Assembly: GCA_027563935.2 (NCBI GenBank)
Contig: CM050448.1
Coordinates: 66,473,843-66,537,842, forward strand
Reading direction: 5' to 3'
Source: Costus lasius
Taxonomy: Eukaryota > Streptophyta > Magnoliopsida > Zingiberales > Costaceae
DNA length: 64,000 nucleotides
Below, piece after piece: positions 20,497 through 31,939 of the stretch; the stretch's first letter is position 1, and each line of letters starts with the position of its first letter. The notes beneath the pieces were generated by a model. The model did no database searches and was not told where the DNA came from. It was given only the letters and a program-made list of their open reading frames with translations. Made by a program: the position numbers and the translations under genes.

Positions 20497-21956
20497 TGTT
20501 GGGAAACCCCTGGGATATTTTAAAATTTTACACACATCAGAGTTACACAGCAGAAGCATATCACCGAAACGGGCTAGTCCCAAAAACCCAATGGATTGAA
20601 ACTTGCAAGGTGGTCGACACGATGTAGAGAGGAAGTACCTAGGAGAAAGAGGATATGATGCTAGTGTAGGCGCCCAAGCATGCGCCCTCTGTAGTCTCAC
20701 ACACACGGATGCCTCGAGTCCTCTTCTTCCACGCCCGGTGCTAGCCTCGGGAAGAAGATCAAAGCCGTTGGTGCCCTTCTACAATGCTTGCGCCACCTTC
20801 TAGGGAAGATGCACCAAGGAGAAGGTGAAGGGAGAAGGTGCCATCAAGCCTTCCAACTTGTTGTGCCAAGGAGAAGGTGAAGGGAGAAGGTTCCATCAAG
20901 CCTTCCAACTTGTTGCGCCAAGAGGAGGAAGGGAAGAGGAAGCTTGCGGCCTTAAGGAAGAGGTTGCGCCTTTAATGTTGCTCTCACCACTAAGTCTCAC
21001 GCTAATTGTTCATGCCCCCTTGCTCTCGCATATATGTGTATATATTAGCAAGAGAGGGCGGCAAGACAAAGGGTTTGGTGCAACATTCATGAATAGATGC
21101 TGCTAGGGTTAGTGGGGAGTCAATTAGGGCTAGGGTTATGGCAATTCTCGAAGAGCTTTCCATAAACCCTTTCCTATTAGCCATACGCACCCAAGACCTT
21201 TCAAAGAAGTCAATGAAGCCATATTTGCCTTCACCTTTGCCATAGAGGCAAGGTTACCATCCAAGGATGAAGGGCTAGGCGCCAATTGCTTCCTAATGAA
21301 GCAAATTGTGCCCACCTCACCCCATTATGCCCTTAGGCGCCAATGGGGTTGGGTTTCTCCCCATTATACCCTTATGCCCTCTTATCTCTTCATGACAACT
21401 TTTTATTGGGCCTCATTGAGTAATGAGTTAGCCCAAACTTTATTGTATAGGCTGATTAAGCCATTGGATCCAATCCAATGCAACCCTTACTCAAATGTGA
21501 CCAACCATGGTCAATTTCGGGTCAACCTACCAAAAATGAAGTTTGGCTCTAATAAGTCTCTTCTATCTCATCAGTCAATGACCTTAAGTCAAGGGATCAA
21601 TGCATCTCCTGTCACTTGTGAGGATAACTTATAACACTAAGTCAGTACCTCACAGTGGGTCTAGTATATCTACCAGTGATATACTCATATGTCTGCTTTA
21701 GCACCTCGTGTCTAACCAGCCCATATACCAGTCTCACAAGTACCAGAATTGTCCCATATCCACTAAGGTACATCGACTGGGGACAAGAGTTTGAGCACAG
21801 ATCCAATCTGTCTCCAGGGACATTATCATGTAAGAACATAATCGCAGATGTAAACTAAGCATGATAACGACAATGCCAGAATGATATATAAGAAATATCA
21901 ATGTCAAGTAGTACAAAGTAAAGACCAAACTAGGTCTCAAAGCATAAATACCAACA
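20497..21956 (-). repeat. CopG 5' LTR
   Basis: Ends are TGTTGG and CCAACA. At 1460 bp it is shorter than the Cop1 LTR (2235 bp) and CopH LTR (1969 bp) of the same superfamily. It shares the segment around CCAATGGGGTTGGG and the GGCGC/GCGCC motifs. Confidence 0.85.
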
Positions 21957-21957
21957 G

Positions 21958-23436
21958 TGGAGACATTACTTGCTCCACCGCGAGTTTGTGTTGTTTAGTG
22001 ACCACCAGTCATTGTCATTTATGAGCACCCAAAAGAAGTTAGGATCCCGTCATACGAAATGGGTCGAGTACTTACAGTAGTACTCATTTGTGATTAACCA
22101 TAAGGCAGGGAAGGAAAACATAGTCGCCGGTGCCTTGAGTCAAGTCCAAACCCTATTGTGTGTGATGTGTACCCGCATCAACACGTTCACCCATGTCAAA
22201 GAGGAGTACCCTGATTGCCCCGATTTTGGTCCTATTTACATCCATCTGTCTAAGACCGCTGATCTCGAGTCGCCGTACCAACTATTTGAAGGGTACCACT
22301 TCCTAGGAAACTAGTTGTGCATTCCCCGGCCATCCCTTCATGACCATCTCCTACTTGAGTTACACACAGGTGGTGTTGCTGGCCACCATGGTCACGACAA
22401 GACCTATGAGATGGTAGAAGAGCACCTGTTTTGGCCCTCCTTGTGCAAGGATGTGGAATAGATTGTTCACCACTACGGCACTTGCCAGATGGCCAAACCC
22501 CATCCACCGAACACTAGTTTGTACACCTCGTTGCCCATTTTGGGAGGTCAATGGCATGACCTGAGCATGGACTCCATCCTCGCGTTACCCTACACCGCAT
22601 CTAGGTTCGATTCCATCTACATCATTGACGATCGATTTTTGAAGATGGCCCATTTCATTCCCTGCACTAGGACAGCGGATGCATCCCACATGGCCCATCT
22701 CTTTGTCAAGGAGGTAGTTCGCCTCCATGGTCTTCTTTTGACCATCGTATCCGATCGTGACACTCATTTTGTGAGCCACTTTTGGTGCTCACTTTGGGCT
22801 CTCTTAAAGACCACTCTGAAATTTTTCACTGCTTATCACCCACAAACTGACCGTCAGACCGAGGTAGTTAACCGGAGCTTGGGCAATTTGCTCCGATGCC
22901 TTATGGGCGATCATCCTAGATCTTGGGGCATCGTGCTCCCCATTTCAAAATTCACATATAATATTGCAGTTAATAGGTCTACCAGTCTCAATCCCTTCCA
23001 GGTGGTCCTTGGACAGCAACCCCATAAACCCATTGGCTTGCATGATCTGCCCATGGAGTCCCATTTCTCTGAACATGCATACACCTTTGCCCATCATCTA
23101 GCTAGCTTGCATGAGGAAGTTCAACATCGTATCTTTTTGGGCAACAGTCGCAATGCTATGAGGGCCAACGAACTCCATAAGCCACAACATTATTTTGTTA
23201 GTGAATTGGTAAGGGTGCACATCCACCCCGAGCGAGTGTCCAACCAAGTGCACTTTAAGCTCTAGCCATGGTACATGGGGCCCTATGCCATTGTGCGGTG
23301 AGTAAGCTCCAACGCCTATGTCCTCGATCTACCGGAGAGGATGGGGATCAACCCCATCTTCAACGTGGAGGACATCCTTCCCTTCCACAGCCCACATGAG
23401 GAACACCTTGACGATGATGAGCATCCCTTCAGTTAA
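21958..23436 (+). pseudogene. GypF RNase H end and integrase
   Basis: One frame throughout. It starts inside RNase H (WRHYLLHREFVLFSDHQSLS, then HKAGKENIVAGALSQ), which degrades RNA in hybrids. The integrase zinc-binding region follows (LHTGGVAGHHGHDKTYEMV), but the first Cys of the C-x2-C pair is Tyr (HHYGTCQMAK). The catalytic core keeps D (MDSILALP), D (VSDRDTHF) and E (QTDRQTEVVNRSL). A GPY-type C-terminal part follows (MGPYAIV, NAYVLDLPERMGINPIFNVE). In-frame stops lie near 22074, 22312, 22458, 23263 and 23299. No chromodomain is visible before the terminal stop at 23434. Confidence 0.85.
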
Positions 23437-23450
23437 GAACTTTTCAAACC

Positions 23451-23459
23451 AGGGGGGAT
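23451..23459 (+). other. GypF polypurine tract
   Basis: AGGGGGGAT immediately before TGATGTAG, the likely start of the 3' LTR. Its position 15 bases after the pol stop fits a Ty3/gypsy element. Confidence 0.8.
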
Positions 23460-23625
23460 TGATGTAGCGGAAGACTTTGCCCCTGAGGATGACATAGAAA
23501 ATTCCGCCCACATAAAAATTTTTTCTCATCACGGCCACGAAGATGATCACGGCCTACCCGTAATGATCGATCACACCCGTAACCAAGGTCATGGTCCAAC
23601 TGTAAAGCCTTATGTGAAGTTCAAA

Positions 23626-23939
23626 AAAATTGCCGGAAGAGATCACGCCTGTGAAGACGATCACGGCCAGCCTATTAATCCTTCTATGGATTTCCAGCAT
23701 CCTCATCACACCCATGAAGATGATCACAGCTCACATGCGAAGTCTTCTGTGGATTTCCAGCATCCTCACCACACCCGCGAAGAAGATCACAGTCCACCTG
23801 TGAAGTCTTATGTGGATTTTTGGCATCCACATCACGCCCATGAACATGATCATAGCCAGCCTATAAAGTATTCTATGGATCCCTAGCATCCAGATCACAC
23901 ACGTAATTATGATCACGGCCACCCCAAAATGTCTCTAGA
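23626..23939 (+). repeat. 63-bp tandem repeat with CACGG sites in GypF LTR
   Basis: Units at 23689-23751, 23752-23814, 23815-23877 and a degenerate one at 23878-23939, with a less clear unit before. Each holds CAYCACRCCC and GATCACRG-type motifs. The period is a multiple of three, so an open frame (23563-23886) reads as a His-rich 21-residue repeat such as VDFQHPHHTREEDHS. I consider that frame a by-product. Confidence 0.75.
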
Positions 23940-24581
23940 AGATCATCACGGCAGTAATCAGTTTCTTGGCTAGCCCACGAAGTTGCCGCACCCAGATGAA
24001 AACGACGAGTCTCCCCGACGCAAATGACATCACGGCCATAAAGACATTCACAGCCTGCCTATGAAGTGCCTAGAAGTGCCCAAACTGCCAAATTCGAAGG
24101 CCCTTCGATGCTCACTCCAACCCAACATTACTCCAGAGAGATATATATGGATTATTAGCCCATCCTCTGCCCATATGGAGCCCATACAACCAATGGGTTT
24201 ACTTCCACGAAGGACCAAAGAACCAACTCCTAGCCAGTACAACAACATACTATCCAATTCGGCACAAGAGTCAGCCCACACCACCATTAACCAGCCCACT
24301 ACTAGCCACTTTTGCTGCTTCGTCGTAGCCTACTTTGAAATGGTTTAGATGGCCCATCCGGCCCAAGGCGTCCAGCCCAAGCACAACCCGTTCAAAGGTC
24401 TGGACCAGCTGCGAAAGTTATTGGGATTTGATTCCCTGTCAGTACCTTGCCTTTTCTACCAGCCCCTTTGTCTTTTCTACTATGCTTTTTAGCTTTTAGT
24501 ATGTTGGGGATTTGTTAGAACCTTCCAATAGCTTTTGTCATAGGGTAGGATTTATTTTGTCTCATCCTCCCTCGCTTGTCT

Positions 24582-24589
24582 TATAAAAG
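24582..24589 (+). promoter_or_regulatory. GypF LTR TATA box candidate
   Basis: TATAAAAG preceded by C/T-rich sequence. A transcript would begin near 24615. Confidence 0.65.
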
Positions 24590-25171
24590 GACTAGCTATG
24601 TTTTCATCTCTTCTTGTGTGATAGATTAGCTCATGGTGTGCTTCGAGAGTGAGGTTGGTGCCTCCACTCAAGAGTTTGTGGCAACATTAGATTGACGAGC
24701 AAGGTGTGTGATCGTTGGCTCGATCTCGCTGTCTCGCTTGTTAGTTGTAATCGTTCTTAGTTTCCAATAAGTAAATCCCACCACCTCTGGTGGGTTAGGT
24801 TCACCTAATTGCTATTTCCACTGTGTTCTTATTGCGCTTCTATCCCCTTCACCCACGAGCTTCTATACGTCGGAGGCATGGAGCGTCTTCTTCTCTTTGG
24901 TGTGTTCGCAGGTTCATAGTGGAGAGAGCCGAATCGCCGCTAAGATCGCTGCCCGTTATCGTGCTGCGCTTATGGTCATTCGCTAAAGAGGTTAGTGAGT
25001 GAATTTCGTAGAATTTGGTGTTGTTGGTTCTTCCGCATTTGTGTTGCCTTAAATGAATTTGATGCTATTTCTCATGTTTTTACTTCCCTCGTCTTCAGAC
25101 CCTCTAATGTTTTCTAAGCATTGTCTCATACACCCTAGAGTACGGACCTATGGACCAACTCACCTACTGTC

Positions 25172-25349
25172 ACTGCATCAATGTGTGGACGCACCGCTCG
25201 TCGGAGTTGTACAACATCGCCGAAAAGTTTATCGGAATAGTATGCCAGAACAGTACTTCATCTCCGGCACTGATGACCCCTTTCAAAACAAAAATCTATT
25301 GTGCCTGAAGCTCGTTGGAGCAGTAAGATGTATCAATGGACCTCTCCGG
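25172..25349. other. Unassigned sequence left of AthB
   Basis: No repeat or gene recognised. With 36070-36862 it forms the target into which AthB inserted (ACCTT duplicated at 25350-25354 and 36065-36069). Confidence 0.5.
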
Positions 25350-25625
25350 ACCTTTGATAGGATTCTGCAAGTGCACGGAATTATCGAAGTAATAAAAATA
25401 TCGATCCACAGAGACCTACGGGTTAAGTACCAAATAGTTGTATTCTCACTAGCTAAGCAATCGAGTATGATGCAAGTAAACAATAGGAAAGTGCGCAAAA
25501 TAAGAGATAATCAAAGAGAGATACATGGGACTAGGGTTTCATTCACCTTAACTTCAATGATTAGATATATACATTGTTCGTCAATCAAATCTTGCTAAAA
25601 TAAAGACCTAATTTACTTCATAAAA

Positions 25626-25876
25626 GGATTATCTCACTTTCGTGCAGATAACCACGCAGAGATAAATCCTCACTTTCGCACAAGATTTATCCCAGGCTAT
25701 AGATAAGTAAATCATCAATCAGAGAATTCAAAGATCACTTTCGTGTATCCGAATTCTAGGTTGATAATCTCTAGTGGAGTCTCAAGGATCACTTTCGTGC
25801 ATCCGAGTCTCTACACTAGTTTTACTCATGGATCTCCAACGTTCCGATCCTTGCTTTCACACAAGATCTCCACGTT
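25626..25876 (-). other. Five-hairpin array in AthB 3' LTR
   Basis: Sense is the minus strand. H1 has apical TGT/GCA where AthA has CAC/GTG: the first two pairs change on both sides and the closing pair becomes T-G (U-G in RNA). H3 lower stem is GAATTC/GAATTC where AthA has GAACTC/GAGTTC. H4 outer stem is GATAAATC/GATTTATC. GAAA is retained in all five loops. Confidence 0.78.
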
Positions 25877-26642
25877 TGACAAATAGACTCGATCTATAGA
25901 TTCATGTTATAATCATGGCAATTAATTTACTAGAACAGATCAAATTAGATCTAACCTAAGGAAGATATCCTAACATGCAATTCTAGGGTTCCAAGTTCTC
26001 AAGCAAATCACCTTTCAGTCTCATTGCGAAAATTCTAAAAACATAATTAGTAACATGGACTTATTGAGAGTCTAAGCACAATCCATCACAAAAGTAAAAT
26101 TATCATAGCAAAAATTATCATGACGAAAATAGAAGAGTTATCTAATCATTAAGAATCAAGGGGATTACACCCCATGTCCCAAAAGAGTGTTAAGCTTGTA
26201 TGGAGGAAGAAATACAATGAATCATAGTTTAGAACAATTAGAAATCAGAGAAGGAGAAAAAAACAATGTTACAACACGGGTGTAATGTAAATTACACCAG
26301 TAATTTCGTGATGAACAGCGCTGTCACCGCTGTTTTGTAGATTCCTCCTCCGATCGGACTCCAAACACTTTGAAACTTCTGTGGCGTCTTTCTCTCCTCC
26401 AGGCCAAGCTTCTGAGTGAAAATCACAGCCTGAGGTGCCCTCTACGCCTCCCGGTGTGAGGCCAAACCCTATCCGCCTCTCTGTTGATTGCTCCCTAAAA
26501 TCTGGATAAAAATTTCTTTTTCCACTTTTTACGCCTTCCCCTCTTAAAGACAAGTCTGCAGCAACTTTCGGATCCTAATTTGGAGCTCTGGATCAAATGT
26601 TATGGCCCGAAGAAGTTTCAGCCGCGGAAAACTAACGATTTT

Positions 26643-27010
26643 GATTGGAAATTACGGCCGTGTAATAATTTAAGGTAGTGCCGTAAAATCATTTTGTGAA
26701 CGCTGAGTCAAAATTATGGCCCATAAAATATTTCTCGATGGTACCGTAAAATCGGATGAGTTCTCTGGTCTGAATCAGCTGGGAATTACGGCCCGTAAAA
26801 TGGGTTACGGTAGTGCCGTAAAATCTGCAAAGTTCTCTGTTCTGAAAGCGCTGAAAAATATGGCACTGTAATTCTTTACGGCAGTGCCGTAAAATCAGGA
26901 AAACTTTCTGTTTGAGAAATCACCAAAATACGGCAGTACTCTGATTTTATGGTAGCCGCGAAAAATACGGTACCGTAAAATAGGTTACGGCACTGCCGTA
27001 TTTTGCAAGG
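26643..27010 (-). repeat. 72-bp palindrome array in AthB LTR
   Basis: Two clear units of exactly 72 bases (26760-26831 and 26832-26903) starting GTTCTCTG, with less regular units on both sides. Each has a proximal palindrome of the ACGGCCCGT or TGGCACTGT kind and a distal TTACGGCAGTGCCGTAA. The equivalent in the other LTR is at 35286-35650. Confidence 0.8.
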
Positions 27011-27086
27011 TTGCTCCATTTTGCATGAAATTTCTTGGGTGATCTCCTCTTGATGATGGTAACTCTTCTATGTGTTTGATTTTGCT

Positions 27087-27416
27087 TGAAAACTCCTTGA
27101 AATAGTGCCTTTTTAACTGAAAATCATGAAAAAGCAAAACAGAAGTAGACTTTGCAATATTCGATGAATTTGACATGAAAACAAGTAAAATATCTTCAAT
27201 CTAGCATGAAAATATATCCAAAATGATACAAAATATACTATATATTTTAGTGTGAAAACTCCTTGAACTAGTGCCTTTTTAACTGAATATCATGAAAAAC
27301 CAAAACAGAAGTAGACTTTGCAATATTCGATGAATTTGACATGAAAACAAGTAAAATATCTTCAATCTAGCATGAAAAGATATCCAAAATGATACAAAAT
27401 ATACTATATATTTTGG
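27087..27416 (-). repeat. 166-bp tandem duplication at the start of the AthB LTR
   Basis: 27087-27252 and 27253-27416 are near-identical, starting TGAAAACTCCTTGAA. The other AthB LTR has the same duplication (about 35727-36056) but AthC, AthA and AthE LTRs do not, so it predates this insertion and is specific to the AthB family. Confidence 0.8.
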
Positions 27417-27424
27417 TGTCATCA

Positions 27425-29171
27425 GAATACATAAGGCTCAAACTTTGCTTGTCCTCAAGCAAAAATCAAAACTTGATTAAAAGAATAACCTTTTCATGCT
27501 CAATAAATTTCTAAAATACAACCCATCAATGAAAAAAATTCTATCAATTGATTTACAAAACTTCAAGTAAACATATCATCCTTAGAACTCAACCCTCTAG
27601 ATCCACAACTCAATCAAATAAAACTTTGCATCTTGTATAATAAATAGAATTTTCAATCTCATGATTTCACCCAGTTTTCAGTTCAAATCTATTATGCTTA
27701 TGTTTACAGGAATTAGGTTTCCAAGATCTTTTTCCACACATGACTTTTTTTTTGTGTATTTTGTTTATTTTTGTAGCGATGACATGTACCCACTTAGATA
27801 CATACTTTTTATTTTTGACTTCAACTCTTGTCTTCGGTACCACTGTCAATTTTACACAGTGCCAAGTAGAGGAGTTTTATTATTTTTCACTCTCATTATT
27901 TTTCATGCATAGACTTCAACCCATGTCTTAGGTACTACTATCAATTTTACATAGTGCCAAGTAGGGGAGTCTCTCACTATTTTTATGGATCTTGGATTCT
28001 TCCTTCCCAACAAATAGCAAAATAGACTAAACATCTACTAGGTTGATCAATTGATATCAATTCACAAATCATACTCATATGCTCATTTTATTTAAAGGAG
28101 TAGTTTCACCTTTAGATCTTATTCATCAAATAACACATCTACCCAAAATATCATTCATCAACCAATGTCAAATTTCAAAAATAGATATGCATTGAAGAAA
28201 TAAATCTAACATGATAGGGTTTTTCTCTAATCACAAGTATAAATACTCACATCATCAAGGAAGACATTTTATCAATAAATCATGCCATCATATAGTAGAA
28301 AGTGGATCATATGCTTTCATCAATTTTAACAACACATTTGAATAATATCATCCTCAAAACAATGAGTTCCATATATCCATAAAATCATTTTTCAAGAGAA
28401 AACCAATAAGTAGTATAAATATGATAAAGTCAAAGATGCACTATATGAAATAGTCATTAATAAGAGAGTGCAAGTGATACTCACAAAACTATATAGATCA
28501 TGCTCAATCATTATCAGGCCAATGCAGCTGGGTCCAAAGATATGCTTTTTGAAAATTTTCTACAAAATTTACAGTACATAAGGCTCAGATCAAAAATAGT
28601 TTCAAAAAAATAATAATCATAAAAAATAATCTCAAGAGAGGATCAGAGATGTCGCCGGAGGTCTGAAAGATGCTGATGCAGGCGGGCAGAGGTGGAATAG
28701 ATGCTAGCTGAAAAGCTACTAGCAATGATGGTGCCGACAATGGAGTGAGTAATCTCTAGTGGCCTGCTAGAGAATACAGTCCTGTAGGTGAGATCGTCGG
28801 CCAGTGGTGCGAGAGATAGCACTGCATAGAAAAAAAAATCAGTCACTAATGAAGAGTCTACTGCATGAGTAATTCAAATCAATGGAAATAGAGGCAGTAG
28901 AAAAAGCATGAAGCTGCTGGTGATGCTCCGCAAGAGGTGGAAGACAGTTTCCCTTGAAAATTTTTGAATCTGGAGGCAAAAGAAGCAATAACAAGTTGCA
29001 AGCAAACAATGCAGTTTTTGAATTTTTTTATGAAAAGTAGCCCTATCCAAAAATAAGATTTAATGATCCAAATAGAAAATGGACAGAACCACATAATAGA
29101 ATAGGAGATATTCTTTTCAGACGTGTGAAAATCAAAGGATCAAAATCTATCAGAAATTTAGGGCATCAGTA
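27425..29171 (-). other. AthB 3' UTR
   Basis: No convincing gene. It contains TTTGCTTGTCCTCAAGC near the LTR and twin hairpins (27841-27861 perfect, about 27937-27957 with one mismatch). A 67-codon frame (28846-28643, minus) is matched by a 68-codon frame in AthC (40242-40036), both with PLEITHS and SSFSAS and the same stop. It follows a pyrimidine-rich TTTTCTATGCAG acceptor-like sequence; a spliced exon is possible but unproven. Confidence 0.55.
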
Positions 29172-29176
29172 GAAAG

Positions 29177-31145
29177 TGTTGGTGTATATGCCCTAGGACC
29201 TAGTTTTGGTCAACTTATGTACTACTTGACATTGATATTTATATATCATTCTGGCATTGTCGTTATCATTGTTTGTCTACAACTGCGATTGTGTACTTAC
29301 ATGATAATGTCCCTGGAGACAGATTGGATCTGTGCTCAAATAATTGTCCCCAGTCGATGTACCTGAGTGGATATGGGACAGCTCTGGTACTTGAGAGACT
29401 GGTATGTGGGCTGGTTAGGCACGTGGTGCTAACGCAGACACATGGGTATATCATTGGAGGATATACTCGATAGACCCGCTATGAGGCTATGACTTGGTGT
29501 CATGAGTTATCCTCATAAGTGACAGGAGATGCATTGATCCCTTGACTTGAGGCATTGATCATTCTATATGGTTAGGGACTTGCTTTGATACAACCTAACA
29601 CCTTGCCGTAGCTGGGAGGTCATAACGGTTGTTATTGAGCATGTCACGACCCATATGAGAAGATCAATGGACAGACATAGGATTTGCCCCTTCCCTAGGG
29701 AAGTATGATATCCATGGAGCTCCTTTATGGTTCTATGACTGAGAGTGTATGGCCATACCCAGGTGAGAACCTGTTTTAGTCATAGCCATGTGATTGGATG
29801 AAAACAAGTGGTGACACACTTGTCCAATCGGATATCAGTTCGGCAAAGAGACTGTAATGCATCTGTACCTAGTTGCGATAATGGGGATGTCGATGTCGAT
29901 ATCCATTCCAATGACCTGGGTAGCAGCGATGCACTGCTAGGTGCCACTCATTGCTTATGATGACCTCTGGTCAGCACTGCCAGCGTCAAAGGAACCTACA
30001 GGGTCGCACACCTTGATACTTGAGTTCTCATATTGATCGGGAAGCCTTATGATCGAGTTATTGGATAACTCAAATCTAATTGGGAGATTTCATCAGCGCC
30101 AATGGGCCTGATGAGATGGAAGAATGTTATTGGAGCCAAACTTTATTTTTGGCAGGTTGACCCGTATTTGACCATGGTTGGTCACATTTGGATTAGGGTT
30201 GCATTGGATTGGATCCAAGTGCTTAATCAACCCATGTAATGAAGTTTGGGCTAGCTCATTATCCAATGAGGCCCAATAACAAGTTCTCATGGAGAGATGA
30301 GAGGCTAAAAGGGTATAATAGGGAGAAACATGAACCATTAAGCGCCTAGGGGCATAATGGGGTCATGTTGGCGCCTTTGCTTCATTATGGAAGTAAAGGG
30401 CGCCTCCCCTCTCTTCCTTGGATGGAATGCATGCCTCTATGGCATTGCTTGGGGCGCAAGGCAAGGCCTTGGCGCACAAGGAAAGGCGTGGGGCACAAAA
30501 GGAATGGTTGAATGAGAATTATGGAAATGTCTTGGAGAGTTTCCTTGTCTCAAACCTCCTCATCCTAGCCCTACACTTGTCATGATCCTAGCCCTTACCC
30601 TAACTGCCTCTTGCCCTATATATGTGACCCTAGTCACCCCCTCTTACAAGTGATCAATCCTTGAAGGCGTGAACACATCAAGAGGGCGAGAATAAGGGGC
30701 ATTGGCGCAACCATCTTCTTCCATCAAATCCTAGCCGCAAGCTTCTTCCCTTCTTCCTCCTTTGGCGCAAGAGAAGTAAAGGCTTGGCGGCATTCTCCCT
30801 TCTCCTCGCTTCTTCATCAATTGGCGCTTCTACCTTGGAGGTGGCGCAAGCATTCAAGAAGAGAACTAAGGCTTGGATCTTCTTCCCGAGGCTAGCATCG
30901 GGCGTGGAAGAAGAGAACTCAAGAGATCCGTGTGTGTGAGACTGCAGAGGGCGTACACTTGGGCGCCTACATCGGCATCGCTCTACATTGCTCTTAAGGT
31001 ACTTCCTAACTCATCGTGTTGACTCCCTTGCTTGCGATCTTCACTGGGTTTTTGGGACCGGCCTGTTTCGGGGACATTCTTCCGCTGCGAAAAATGTATG
31101 TCTATAACTCTGAAAATTGTAAAATGCCCCCGGGGTTTCCCAACA
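29177..31145 (+). mobile_element. CopH: copia solo LTR in AthB
   Basis: Begins TGTTGGTGTATATG, ends GGTTTCCCAACA, and is flanked by GAAAG (29172-29176) and GAAAG (31146-31150), a perfect duplication. The homologous place in AthC (about 40608-40618, ATCAACAGAAAGAAGGC) has one GAAAG and no insert, an internal empty site. With one LTR and no interior it formed by LTR-LTR recombination. TATA-like TATATATG is at 30617. Confidence 0.95.
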
Positions 31146-31939
31146 GAAAGACGGCTACTCAGATTAAAAACTACACAAACTGCACAAAAGTTAATAAAAT
31201 TCAAAAAGTTGCTGTGTCCTACAATGATCAGAAAATATTTTCATGAAAATAATTTATCCACAAGATAGAATGACACACGTTCTTTCAATTCCAAGTGGAA
31301 AATCTGGGTTTCAAGTCACCGAAACATCTCAAAAAGTGGCAGCAAAAGTGCTAGTCAGAACCGTCAGAAAAAACTGCTACAGAAATTAATCATAATCAAA
31401 AAGTTGCTATGTGTTTTAGAATGATCCATGAACTTTCAAATTCAGAAAAAATATCCAGATGATAGATAAAGATGAGTACTTCGATGTTGTGCCAAAGCTC
31501 AAAATTATTCTTAACCCAATTTCTTAAAATCGCAGCGAGAAAACACCTACTCAATAAGCAAACTGCAGAGAGGAGTGCAGAATTTTTTTTTTCAAAAATA
31601 ACAAAAAAATTAAGTCTAAAAAAAACTAGGATAAAAGAAATTAAGCTAAGATAGAGTACTTGGGTTGCCTCCCAAGAAGCGCTAATTTTAAGTTATTAGC
31701 TTGACCAAAAATCAATATCATGGTGAAGCAGGTGAATTAGTACCAAAATAGATTGCAAACAATTTTCTGCATTTTTTTTGTCCATAAAGCTTAGCGACAA
31801 ATCCAAAAATTCAGAATTGCATATAAATCACAATTAAAGTGGCTTTCTTAAATATGCAGAAATCAAAATCAAAATCTTCACATGAAGGATATTCAATGAT
31901 CTTCCTAAATTTATCAGAGAGTAAAATCATCAGTCCTTT
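31146..31939 (-). other. AthB UTR between acidic ORF and CopH, with post-coding hairpin
   Basis: No gene in other frames. The conserved hairpin (CCCAAG/CTTGGG around GGCAA, plus-strand 31659-31683) lies here. The region 31760-31939 encodes, past an in-frame stop at the end of the acidic ORF, the remainder of its C-terminus (RKIIEY, KATLIVIYMQF, LFAIYFGTNSP). Unlike AthC, this UTR lacks the ACGGC array next to the hairpin. Confidence 0.6.

Larger units (their letters stand above)
18958..21956 (-). mobile_element. CopG: copia 5' LTR and leader, minus strand, truncated by AthA
   Basis: Read on the minus strand: LTR (21956 to 20497), PBS, then leader to 18958, where AthA begins. The leader matches that of Cop1, for example the blocks around CCCTCGTGGGAC and CCAGCGAGGGCTGG. 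Gag, pol and the other LTR should lie left of the window beyond AthA. The right end at 21956 cuts the RNase H coding region of GypF, so CopG inserted into GypF. No coding sequence is seen in the leader part. Confidence 0.85.
23460..25171 (+). repeat. GypF 3' LTR, right boundary uncertain
   Basis: Starts TGATGTAGCGGAAG after the polypurine tract. A possible matching end is CTGCATCA at 25171, but there is no second LTR to compare, so the end may be anywhere from about 24.9 to 25.2 kb. It contains a 63-bp tandem repeat and a TATA box. No gene is seen. Confidence 0.55.
25355..27424 (-). repeat. AthB 3' LTR
   Basis: Plus-strand ends are TGATAGGATTC and GTGTCATCA. Related to the AthC LTR and, except near its 3' end, to the AthA and AthE LTRs. 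It contains the hairpin array, the ACGGC array (26643-27010), the ACGGGTGTAAT palindrome (near 26277) and a 166-bp duplication. Confidence 0.9.

Noticed and set aside
23563..23886. His-rich 107-codon protein
   Set aside because: It arises from a 63-bp DNA repeat inside an LTR with no promoter or homologue that I recognise; listed as a repeat instead.
28643..28846. Small conserved frame in AthB (and 40036-40242 in AthC) as a definite gene
   Set aside because: The two elements are similar at the DNA level throughout, so a shared 67-codon frame is weak evidence; kept only as a note in the UTR entries.
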